A stretch of 17,657 bases of DNA from Clostridiales bacterium (lineage in GTDB: Bacteria; Bacillota; Clostridia; Oscillospirales; CAG-272), in NCBI GenBank assembly GCA_019415985.1, contig DXYE01000054.1:1-17657 (forward strand), given 5' to 3'. The number at the start of each line of letters is the position of its first letter. The stretch's first letter is position 1. This document shows, in pieces, positions 1-9,461 of the stretch. Made by a program: the position numbers and the translations under genes. The notes under the pieces are model-generated. The model was not told the DNA's origin. It ran no database searches and saw nothing but the letters and a program-made list of their open reading frames with translations.

Positions 1-1
1 G

Positions 2-604
2 TATTCGACAGTTCCCGTCGTAAATGGCTGCTGCAATAAATTCCACCCCTGTCAGGCGCTGGCTGATCTGCTGACCATTAATGAATTGTTCGGCAGCTTC
101 CATATAAAAATGCTGTATATCGGCGTACATAATAATGTCTTGAATTCGCTTGCAGAGTCCCTCCCCTGTCTGGGCAGTCGGTTATATGCCCTTACACCGG
201 TTATCAACGAGGCATCGCGGGACGACGGAGTAATCGGTCGGGCGCTGGAAACAGGGAATTATTTTTCCGTCAATCCCGATATTTCCGCGCATGATCTCAG
301 GGAGCTTGTGAAACAGATGGATGTGATATACACCGATAGTTGGATCGATATGGAATTTTTTCACGATGAATCCTATCGAGCCGAGAAGGAGCGGCGTTTC
401 AACGCTATGATACCGTACCAGCTTAACGAAAGGTTTCTGGAGGGCTCGAAAGCCGTGGTCATGCACGATATGCCGATTCATTGCGGCTTCGAGATCGAAC
501 GCGGGGTTGTTGAAAAGAACGCCGATGTCATATTACAGCAGGCGGAAAACCGGAGACATGCGCAGAACGCATTGCTTGCCTATCTGCTTGGTGTCAATGT
601 TTAA
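2..604 (+). CDS. Ornithine/aspartate carbamoyltransferase-family protein, 3' part (5' end outside window)
   Basis: The frame is open from the left edge to the TAA at 602-604, so about 200 C-terminal residues are visible. An HPCQALADLLTI block near the start is the carbamoyl-phosphate-side HPxQxLAD motif of the family. NNVLNSL then matches the GDxxNNVxxSL stretch of ornithine carbamoyltransferases, YTDSWIDM lies in the SMG-loop region, and the C-terminal QAENRRHAQNALL is the typical family ending. Two substrate-side motifs are odd: the usual HCLP reads HDMP (in MHDMPIHCGFEI), and the SMG loop (usually DxWxSMG) reads DSWIDMEFF. The fold assignment is firm. The amino substrate is not: it may be ornithine or a related amine or amino acid. 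An internal ATG at 86 is not the start, because homology runs upstream of it. uvrA follows 48 bases downstream. Confidence 0.85.
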   Translation, partial: YSTVPVVNGCCNKFHPCQALADLLTINELFGSFHIKMLYIGVHNNVLNSLAESLPCLGSRLYALTPVINEASRDDGVIGRALETGNYFSVNPDISAHDLRELVKQMDVIYTDSWIDMEFFHDESYRAEKERRFNAMIPYQLNERFLEGSKAVVMHDMPIHCGFEIERGVVEKNADVILQQAENRRHAQNALLAYLLGVNV

Positions 605-652
605 TTGTAATATACCTCTGTAGTTGTTTAAAAATATTTAAGGAGAAAATAT

Positions 653-3490
<2,838 letters not shown>

Positions 3491-3541
3491 AGAATTCCGG
3501 TACTGCGTGTGAATGTCCTGCGCAGCCGGAGAAAGGGCTGC

Positions 3542-4465
3542 ATGATCATTTTCAGAAACCTAACTTTGTCAGATAAAAACATAATTGATGCCTATTGCGC
3601 GCTTTTAAACCGTGAAAGCTGTGAATACTGCTTCGGCAATCTGTACGGCTGGTCAAAGGCTTATGCGTATCAATTCGCATTTTTCGGTGACGCGCTTTGT
3701 CTCTCCTTCAAGCCGGAAGACGGCGCCACAGCATATATGATGCCACTTGCCGAAAAGGACAGGGACCTTCAGTATGCCATCCGCGCTTTATACGAGGACC
3801 ACAGAGAAAGGGGCAGTCAAAAAGCTTTTTCTCTTCTCTGTCTCTCGCCGGAGGACTGTAAAAGGCTCCGTCGCCTCTATCCCGACGCTTTCCTTTTGGA
3901 AAATGACAGAAATGAGGATGAATATATGTATGAAGCAGATAGCTTCCGCACATACGCCGGCAAAGCGCTGCACGGCAAAAGAAATCATTACAATAAATTT
4001 ATCCAGCTATACGGGACATCGTCCTATGAAGAGATTACCAAAGCCAACGCTGAAGAGTGTCTTTGCATGAGCGAAGCTTGGCAGAGAAATAACGGCGAAA
4101 ACGGCCATGGAACAGAGACGGAGGAGGAAGTTATCCGTACTATGCTGAGATCTCAGGAGGAGCTTGCTCTCAGCGGAGGATGCCTGCGGATCAATGGTCA
4201 AATCGTCGCTTTTACCATTGGCGAACCGCTCGCCGCCTATCCCGATACCGTTGTCATTCATGTAGAAAAGGCGCAGTATGATATCCCCGGCGCTTATCCG
4301 GCTATTGCTTCGCTGTATTTACAGCATCACCCTGAATTTCGGTATGTGAACAGAGAGGAGGATATGGGACTGGAAGGTTTGAGACAGTCCAAATTATCCT
4401 ACCGGCCTCTCCGTTTTGTTCAAAAATATCATGCCGTTCTGACGCGTCCTCTGGGTCCGGTCTGA
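3542..4465 (+). CDS. DUF2156 family protein (phosphatidylglycerol lysyltransferase C-terminal-like, GNAT fold)
   Basis: The 307-residue product resembles the DUF2156 / LPG_synthase_C group, whose tandem GNAT domains are found alone or at the C terminus of MprF-type aminoacyl-phosphatidylglycerol synthases. Supporting features are the N-terminal FRNLTLSDKNIIDAY opening, the SCEYCFGNLYGW block (often SEYTFxNLYxW), the region around residues 140-155 with DEYMYEAD followed by LHGKRNHYNKF, and the C-terminal YVNREEDMGLEGLRQSKLSY. No membrane segments are visible, so it lacks the MprF flippase part. The acceptor substrate is unknown. I chose ATG 3542 because GGAG at 3528-3531 sits 10 bases upstream. 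A GTG at 3509 would add 11 residues but has no ribosome binding site. The gene lies 51 bases after uvrA with no terminator between, so it is probably co-transcribed. Confidence 0.8.
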   Translation: MIIFRNLTLSDKNIIDAYCALLNRESCEYCFGNLYGWSKAYAYQFAFFGDALCLSFKPEDGATAYMMPLAEKDRDLQYAIRALYEDHRERGSQKAFSLLCLSPEDCKRLRRLYPDAFLLENDRNEDEYMYEADSFRTYAGKALHGKRNHYNKFIQLYGTSSYEEITKANAEECLCMSEAWQRNNGENGHGTETEEEVIRTMLRSQEELALSGGCLRINGQIVAFTIGEPLAAYPDTVVIHVEKAQYDIPGAYPAIASLYLQHHPEFRYVNREEDMGLEGLRQSKLSYRPLRFVQKYHAVLTRPLGPV

Positions 4466-4624
4466 TTTGTCAGCCGTATTCATATCAGAAGATACCCGCT
4501 CCAAGTTGATGCCGGAGGCGGCCTTCCGCATTTATCAAGCGCCGAAAAAATGTGAGCATATTGTTCGTCATGGAACGCAAACAGTTTCCACGGCTTGTTC
4601 CGTTATTTTATTTTTGACAGCAGA

Positions 4625-4644
4625 TGTTCAGGTTTTGCTGAACA
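4625..4644. repeat. Perfect 7-bp inverted repeat, possible operator or hairpin
   Basis: TGTTCAG at 4625-4631 is matched by CTGAACA at 4638-4644 around a 6-base loop. A smaller GTTC/GAAC pair lies at 4563-4576. The half-site order (GTTC then GAAC) is opposite to the GAAC-N4-GTTC of Gram-positive LexA boxes, so I do not call it an SOS box. No T-run follows, so it is not a terminator. A repeat of this size can arise by chance. Confidence 0.25.
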
Positions 4645-4837
4645 ATGTACGACGGTTCTATCCCAACCGCATGTTTTACACAAAACCGGCAGAGAGAGTT
4701 CTCCAACACAGGTTCACCGTATGGCTTCCGCTGTCAGCGCCCTGTTTTCTGCCGATTATTTTTATGCCGTCGAGTGTCTCCAAGGACTTTTGTCTTAAAA
4801 ACGAGCTTCTGATAAAGAACAGGACTTCTGCCGTTTC

Positions 4838-4865
4838 TTGGGAAAGCAGCAATGCTTTTTAAAAT
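4838..4865 (+). promoter_or_regulatory. Candidate promoter for the EndoQ-helicase gene
   Basis: TTGGGA (4838-4843) and TAAAAT (4860-4865) are separated by 16 bases. This puts the expected transcript start near 4872, ahead of the AGGAGG at 4890-4895. The spacer holds AAAGCA-GCAA-TGCTTT (4843-4858), a 6-bp stem with a GNRA-type loop before T residues. The stretch could instead be a weak terminator for upstream transcription, or an operator. Confidence 0.4.
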
Positions 4866-4904
4866 GGGCCTGCATTATTCAGAAGAAGTAGGAGGATTAT
4901 ACGG

Positions 4905-7900
4905 ATGGAATTTATTGCGGATTTACATATCCATTCAAAATATTCACGCGCCACCAGCCAGGAGTGCGTCCCCGAAATGCTGGACCTTTGGGGGCGGCGC
5001 AAAGGGATTGATTTATTGGGAACCGGCGATCTTACTCACCCGGCATGGCGGGCTGAATTAAAAGAGAAGCTGATGCCCGCAGAAGAGGGGTTATATATCC
5101 TTCGCCCGGACACCGTTGTGCCTGACCCGGCCCTGCCGGTTGGGCGAGCTGTCCGTTTCCTTATATCCGGGGAAATCAGTTCCATCTATAAAAAAGGAGA
5201 CAAAGTGCGCAAAGTGCACAATTTGATTCTCCTTCCAAGTCTTGAGGATGCGGAACGTCTATCCTCAAAGCTGGAAACGATTGGCAATCTCCACTCGGAT
5301 GGACGTCCGATTCTGGGGCTTGACAGCCGGGACCTTCTCGAGATTACACTTGATTGCTGCCCGGATGCCGTTTTCATTCCCGCCCATATTTGGACTCCCC
5401 ATTTCTCCCTTTTCGGAGCCTTTTCAGGATTTGACAGTATAGAGGAATGCTTTGGTGATCTGACGCCGCACATTAAGATACTTGAAACCGGTCTCTCCTC
5501 AGATCCGTCCATGATTCGGCGCGTTTCAGCGCTCGATGGTTACACGCTCCTATCCAACTCCGATGCGCATTCTCCGCAAAAGCTCGGACGCGAAGCCAAT
5601 CTGTTTGATACCGCCCTCTCCTTTCCGGCAGTGGCCGAGGCAATGAAACTAGGACCGGATGCGGGCTTTCGCGGGACCATCGAGTTTTTTCCGGAGGAGG
5701 GAAAGTATCATTTGGATGGTCACAGGCACTGCGGCGTCTGTCTTACGCCGGCTGAAACGCTGAAAAATCAGGGACGGTGCGCGGTATGCGGCAAAAAAAT
5801 TACCATAGGCGTTCAGCATAGGGTAGAACAGCTCGCAGACCGTGATACACCGGGTGATTTGACCACACATGTCCCTTTCGAAAGTCTGGCGCCTCTGACG
5901 GAAGTGATCGCCGCCTCAAACGGATTGTCCGTCGGCGGAAAACGTGTGAACCTCTTATATTTAGAACTGCTGCATACCCTCGGGAATGAGTTTCAGATCC
6001 TCCGCAGGCTTCCGCTCGAGGATATCGGACATGCCGCCGGCCCTCTGGTAGAGGAGGGAATCCGGCGGCTTCGGACCGGAGAGGTCAAAAGAATTCCGGG
6101 ATACGACGGAGAATACGGCAAAATTATACTGCTGGAGCCCGATGAAATCGAAACACTGCAGGGACAGCTCTGTTTCCTGCCGCGTGTCAAAGCAGACGCA
6201 GCGCAACCGGCTGCGCCGCATTTGAACCTAAACAACTCTGTCCGCCTGGCTGACGCCCCCGATGACGGTGCTCCTCCGGAAAGCTATGCACAGCCTTCCC
6301 TCCTTGCTTTTCGGATGAATCGTGAACAGGAGGAGGCCGCGACAGCAGACGACCGTACGCTGTCTGTCGTCGCAGGTCCGGGGACGGGAAAAACCAACAC
6401 CTTAGTCGCTCACATTCTGCATCTGCTTGAAAGAGGCGTCAAGGGCGATGAAATAACCGCGGTCACCTTTACCAACCAGGCTGCAAACGAGCTGCGGGAG
6501 CGCCTGAGCCGCCAGACAAAAGGCAGGAGAACAGCCAGGCATATTCAGACAGGAACCTTTCATTCTATCTGTCTGAAGCTCCTGACGGCGTGGCGCGGCT
6601 ATGCACCAATGCTGCTTGAGCCGGCCCGAGCTTTGGACTTTGCCGGCAGAGTCATCGAGCAAATGGAGTTGAAGATCACCCCCAAGCGTCTGATACAGGA
6701 GGTCTCCAAACGAAAAAGCGGAAGCACCAGCTCGCCGCGCTCCGCCGAATCCCCATTGTCCGATGAAGCTTTCAGCATATATCAAAATTTTCTGCGGGAG
6801 GCCGAAGTATATGACTTTGACGACCTGCTTTTGGAGACGCTGACAGAAATTGAAAAAAAGAAGAGCGAGTCCGAATGTTTGCGCGTTTTTTCCTATCTGT
6901 GCGTAGATGAGTTTCAGGATATCAACGAAATACAATACCGCCTTTTGCTGGCTATGAATCTGAATGGCAGGCAGCTCTTTGCCATAGGTGACCCGGACCA
7001 AGCCATTTACGGATTCCGAGGCTCCACAGCCCAATGGTTTGAACGGCTCCGGAAGGATCGTCCGGACCTCAGAACGATAAAACTGACGAAAAACTACCGA
7101 TGCACACCGGAAATACTAAAATGTGCGCTTCCCCTGATTTCGCAGAATTCAGGGGAGCGCCGCGAGCTCAAAGCCTGCCGTTCAAGCGGGGATTCTGTGC
7201 TCTCCGTCGCTGCTCCTACCGCGTTTTCCGAGGCGGTTTATATAGCAAAAGAGATCAATCGGATCGTTGGGGGCATTGACATGCTCGACGCGCAGGAATT
7301 GCCCGTATCAAGTGCCAAGGGTCGCGTTTGCAGTTTTTCGGACATTGCAATCCTGTACCGCTCCCACAAACAAGCGGAGTTAATTGAAACATGCCTGCAA
7401 AAGGAGGGGATCCCTTACAGGGTTGCCGGCCGCGAGGATTTTCTGGATGATTTGGCTGTACGGCGTACAGTCGACTTCTTCCGGCTTGCTTTGGATGCTG
7501 ACCGACCGGAGATGTTTGCCGCAGGATTGCGGCGAATGCTTCCGGTCAGCGACGAAACGATTGCCGAGCTCCGGCAGATGCTGGAGAATCGGGGCAGTAA
7601 AGCTTCCGTTCCAGACAGGCTGGCTCCCATGGATTTTCAAACCCATATTCTTTCATCCTCCTCTCTCCCAATGCTTATCGGTCTCCTGTCCCGTTTTGCC
7701 GGACGCATCCGCCGGGGCGCGCCGCGCAAACATCTGGAGGAATGGGTTTCCCTGCACGAGTTGAACGGTCACAAACCTTTGGAAAAGCTGATGAATATGT
7801 CGGTATATCATAAAGATATGCGCTCTTTTCTGCAAAATCTGCTGCTCGGGGAAGAGGGAGACCTGATACGCTCCGGCGCAAAAAGGTATCTTTCAAACGC

Positions 7901-8192
7901 AGTAACACTGATGACCCTGCACGCGTCGAAGGGATTGGAGTTTTCAACGGTTTTTCTTTACGGTATCAGCAAGGGGCTTGTTCCGTTGGAAACGGCCGGA
8001 GGCGATGCAGACCGTGAGGAGGAACGCAGACTGTTTTATGTCGGTTTGACGCGCGCACAAGACACGCTCGTCCTCCTGCATCACGGCTCGCCTTCCCCGT
8101 TTCTGTCTGAGATTCCGGAAATGTGTTTGGTCCACCATATTCTGCCGGAGACAGCTTTTGCGCCAAAGCCCAAACAGATCGCTTTATTTTAA
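4905..8192 (+). CDS. Endonuclease Q-like PHP nuclease fused to UvrD/Rep-type SF1 helicase
   Basis: The 1095 residues hold two enzymes. Residues 1 to about 425 resemble endonuclease Q: metal-binding DLHIHS (6-11), GTGDLTHP (39-46), IPAHIWTPHFSLFG (158-171), SNSDAHSP (217-224), and a zinc module C276/C279 with C292/C295. Characterised EndoQs nick 5' of deoxyuridine, deoxyinosine and abasic sites. A linker rich in Ala, Pro and Asp (about 428-465) leads to a superfamily 1A helicase: Q-motif MNREQEEAA (471-479), Walker A GPGTGKT (491-497), motif Ia TFTNQAANELRERL (521-534), motif II DEFQD (668-672), motif III GDPDQAIYGFRG (695-706), motif V TLHASKGLEF (1004-1013) and motif VI YVGLTRA (1045-1051). 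All catalytic motifs look intact. The helicase part, about 625 residues, is shorter than a typical UvrD. ATG 4905 follows AGGAGG with 9-base spacing. Coupled incision and unwinding at deaminated DNA is my inference. Confidence 0.9.
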   Translation: MEFIADLHIHSKYSRATSQECVPEMLDLWGRRKGIDLLGTGDLTHPAWRAELKEKLMPAEEGLYILRPDTVVPDPALPVGRAVRFLISGEISSIYKKGDKVRKVHNLILLPSLEDAERLSSKLETIGNLHSDGRPILGLDSRDLLEITLDCCPDAVFIPAHIWTPHFSLFGAFSGFDSIEECFGDLTPHIKILETGLSSDPSMIRRVSALDGYTLLSNSDAHSPQKLGREANLFDTALSFPAVAEAMKLGPDAGFRGTIEFFPEEGKYHLDGHRHCGVCLTPAETLKNQGRCAVCGKKITIGVQHRVEQLADRDTPGDLTTHVPFESLAPLTEVIAASNGLSVGGKRVNLLYLELLHTLGNEFQILRRLPLEDIGHAAGPLVEEGIRRLRTGEVKRIPGYDGEYGKIILLEPDEIETLQGQLCFLPRVKADAAQPAAPHLNLNNSVRLADAPDDGAPPESYAQPSLLAFRMNREQEEAATADDRTLSVVAGPGTGKTNTLVAHILHLLERGVKGDEITAVTFTNQAANELRERLSRQTKGRRTARHIQTGTFHSICLKLLTAWRGYAPMLLEPARALDFAGRVIEQMELKITPKRLIQEVSKRKSGSTSSPRSAESPLSDEAFSIYQNFLREAEVYDFDDLLLETLTEIEKKKSESECLRVFSYLCVDEFQDINEIQYRLLLAMNLNGRQLFAIGDPDQAIYGFRGSTAQWFERLRKDRPDLRTIKLTKNYRCTPEILKCALPLISQNSGERRELKACRSSGDSVLSVAAPTAFSEAVYIAKEINRIVGGIDMLDAQELPVSSAKGRVCSFSDIAILYRSHKQAELIETCLQKEGIPYRVAGREDFLDDLAVRRTVDFFRLALDADRPEMFAAGLRRMLPVSDETIAELRQMLENRGSKASVPDRLAPMDFQTHILSSSSLPMLIGLLSRFAGRIRRGAPRKHLEEWVSLHELNGHKPLEKLMNMSVYHKDMRSFLQNLLLGEEGDLIRSGAKRYLSNAVTLMTLHASKGLEFSTVFLYGISKGLVPLETAGGDADREEERRLFYVGLTRAQDTLVLLHHGSPSPFLSEIPEMCLVHHILPETAFAPKPKQIALF

Positions 8193-8296
8193 AACAGACG
8201 GCTCCTGTAAGGCATCTCTACTTTACATATCTGATCTCCTACAGAAAGCGGGTTGAGTTGTGAATATTTTGTTTCGCAAGACTAAAAATCATAGAG

Positions 8297-8322
8297 GAAT
8301 GAGATGTTTCATTCTTTTATTT
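8297..8322 (+). terminator. Possible weak intrinsic terminator after the EndoQ-helicase gene
   Basis: GAATGAG (8297-8303) can pair with TTCATTC (8308-8314) around a 4-base loop, with one G-T pair, followed by TTTTATTT. The stem is AT-rich, so termination would be weak. It lies 105 bases after the stop codon and just ahead of the rpmE promoter. Confidence 0.35.
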
Positions 8323-8349
8323 CAAAAAAAGACTTGCTTTTTTCGAAAT
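8319..8349. repeat. 13-bp near-perfect inverted repeat overlapping the rpmE -35 region
   Basis: The arms at 8319-8331 and 8337-8349 are complementary at 12 of 13 positions around the 5-base loop ACTTG. The left arm ends in A7-G and the right arm starts with C-T6. The loop and right arm cover the -35 hexamer of the rpmE promoter. It could be an operator or part of a bidirectional terminator. It does not look like a Zur box. Confidence 0.45.
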
Positions 8350-8362
8350 CCTGTGGTATCAT
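8334..8362 (+). promoter_or_regulatory. rpmE promoter (extended -10)
   Basis: TTGCTT (8334-8339), a 17-base spacer and TATCAT (8357-8362), with TG one base before the -10 (8354-8355), form an extended -10 sigma-A-type promoter. A second TATAAT lies at 8367-8372 but has no matching -35. The expected start is near 8369, giving a leader of roughly 30 bases before rpmE. Confidence 0.65.
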
Positions 8363-8401
8363 ATTTTATAATGTGAATATCTATGCGAAGAGGTGTAAAA
8401 G

Positions 8402-8605
8402 ATGAAAGAGGGACTCCATCCGGAATATAAGGAATGCACCATTAGCTGTGCATGCGGCGAAGTAATCAAAACAAAGTCTACCAAGGGCGATATGCGCGTG
8501 GAAATTTGTTCGAAATGCCATCCGTTTTTCACCGGCAAACAGAAATTTGTGGATGCGGGCGGACGTGTCGATAAATTCAAAAAGCGTCTCAGCATGGCGA
8601 AATAA
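8402..8605 (+). CDS. rpmE: 50S ribosomal protein L31, zinc-binding (C+) form
   Basis: The 67-residue protein has the L31 opening MKEGLHPEY, the CACG pair C16/C18 and the SKCHPFFTGKQKFVDAGGRV block, with C36/C39 completing a zinc site. This is therefore the cysteine-containing C+ type rather than the zinc-independent paralogue induced on zinc starvation. L31 sits on the large subunit and bridges to the small subunit. ATG 8402 follows AGAGGTG (8389-8395) at 6 bases. The gene is monocistronic, with its own promoter upstream and an intrinsic terminator 28 bases after the stop. Length and motifs are normal. Confidence 0.97.
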   Translation: MKEGLHPEYKECTISCACGEVIKTKSTKGDMRVEICSKCHPFFTGKQKFVDAGGRVDKFKKRLSMAK

Positions 8606-8632
8606 GTTCATGTATGCGTTTTGCGCAATAAC

Positions 8633-8688
8633 CAAAGGGGTAAGCTTTGCGTTGCTTTGCACCGTAATGCTTGCCCTCTTGTTTTTTT
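8633..8688 (+). terminator. Intrinsic terminator of rpmE
   Basis: A 13-base arm at 8633-8645 pairs with 8669-8681, with one mismatch and two G-T pairs and a GGGTAAGC/GCTTGCCC core. The stem encloses 23 bases and is followed directly by seven T residues (8682-8688). Confidence 0.75.
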
Positions 8689-8906
8689 ATTCGTCCATAC
8701 GGATTGGTATAGAGAAGATAAGATGAAGTAATGAAAAAGAGTAACAGATGAAATAAACTGGCCAAAAAACGATTCGCTACTGTAATCTCCGGCCTTTGTC
8801 CGCCGCTCCCCTAACAAAAAGTTGCCTGACAGCAGCACTAAAAGCGCAGCAACGGTATCTGCTCATCAAAAAACGCGTCACCCTATCATTTCGTAAAGCC
8901 GCGCAG

Positions 8907-8936
8907 TTGCGAAGTTGGACAATTACGGTGTATAAT
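8907..8936 (+). promoter_or_regulatory. Promoter-like element flanked by direct repeats
   Basis: TTGCGA (8907-8912), an 18-base spacer and a perfect TATAAT (8931-8936) point rightwards. A direct repeat AATTACG occurs at 8921-8927 and 8934-8940, overlapping both sides of the -10. The next gene, hflX, begins about 520 bases downstream, so the element would drive either a long leader or a separate RNA. Confidence 0.35.
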
Positions 8937-9149
8937 TACGCGACAGGCAACACAAGACCGCGGCCGGCATTCATCCTTTGGACGCGTCGAAGTCTAAAAA
9001 CCGTTAAAGGCCCTTCGGTAAATACTTATACACAGTGTAACTTCACGTGATAGAATCCGTCCTTATTAAGCATACACAAAACGAATGGGTAGGCACGCTT
9101 CAGCTCGGTTTATTGCAGATCGTAAATACAGGATATAGCTTCTGTTCCG

Positions 9150-9237
9150 CAGACAGCAAGAGGTCTTACACAACGCCTCGTTCCTTTCGAGTGAGCGGCA
9201 TTGCGGCGTGAGATCGAAATTGAAAGGGCGCTGTCTG
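9150..9237 (+). ncRNA. Possible structured RNA segment (speculative)
   Basis: An 8-bp closing stem CAGACAGC/GCTGTCTG (9150-9157 with 9230-9237) encloses ACGC/GCGT (9173-9176 with 9206-9209), which encloses CTCG/CGAG (9177-9180 with 9188-9191). The nesting is consistent, but in a region this size stems of this length can occur by chance. No known RNA family is recognised. Confidence 0.2.
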
Positions 9238-9461
9238 AGCGTGCTCATATGTTCAGATTCACGCAATAAACCATAACGACAGCCCACAGTAAAAGGTTCA
9301 GTTGAAATCCGTTTGGTGAGAGATCCTGTCGCTGAATTTAACCTTTATACCAAAACGAAAACGGCGATATAGTGTGACAATTACATGAAATTAGACTTGC
9401 TGTACAAGCGTTCCACATTTACTTTTTTATGCTGCCGAAGTGCGGAGGAATGGAGATTTAT

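Larger units (their letters stand above)
4466..4904. other. Intergenic region without a supportable gene
   Basis: A TTG-started frame spans 4467-4862, but its product matches nothing I recognise and it has no ribosome binding site. The region contains a weak hairpin (GGAAC 4572-4576 with GTTCC 4597-4601) followed by a T-rich run, which could end the uvrA transcript. It also has a perfect TGTTCAG/CTGAACA inverted repeat at 4625-4644 and, near its end, the candidate promoter for the endonuclease-helicase gene. It could be a decayed gene. Confidence 0.5.
8689..9461. other. Long gene-free region between rpmE and hflX
   Basis: About 770 bases contain no frame with a recognisable product and ribosome binding site on either strand. 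The short open frames at 8796-9050 (+) and 9066-9287 (-) read as random composition. I looked for tRNA, tmRNA, SRP RNA, RNase P RNA and T-box signatures and saw none. The region holds a promoter-like element at 8907-8936, a foldable stretch at 9150-9237 and an interrupted AAAGGTTCAG inverted repeat between about 9290 and 9353. A small RNA, a long regulated hflX leader or a decayed gene are all possible. Confidence 0.5.

Noticed and set aside
4563..4660. Several GTTC/GAAC half-sites suggesting a LexA (SOS) operator before the repair gene
   Set aside because: Orientation and spacing (GTTC-N6-GAAC, GTTC-N10-GAAC) do not match the GAAC-N4-GTTC box of Gram-positive LexA.
4467..4862. TTG-started open frame of 131 codons after the DUF2156 gene
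   Set aside because: It has no ribosome binding site, no recognisable domain, and overlaps a candidate promoter at its end.
8796..9287. Short frames on both strands between rpmE and hflX
   Set aside because: Products look like random sequence, with no initiation signals and no family resemblance.
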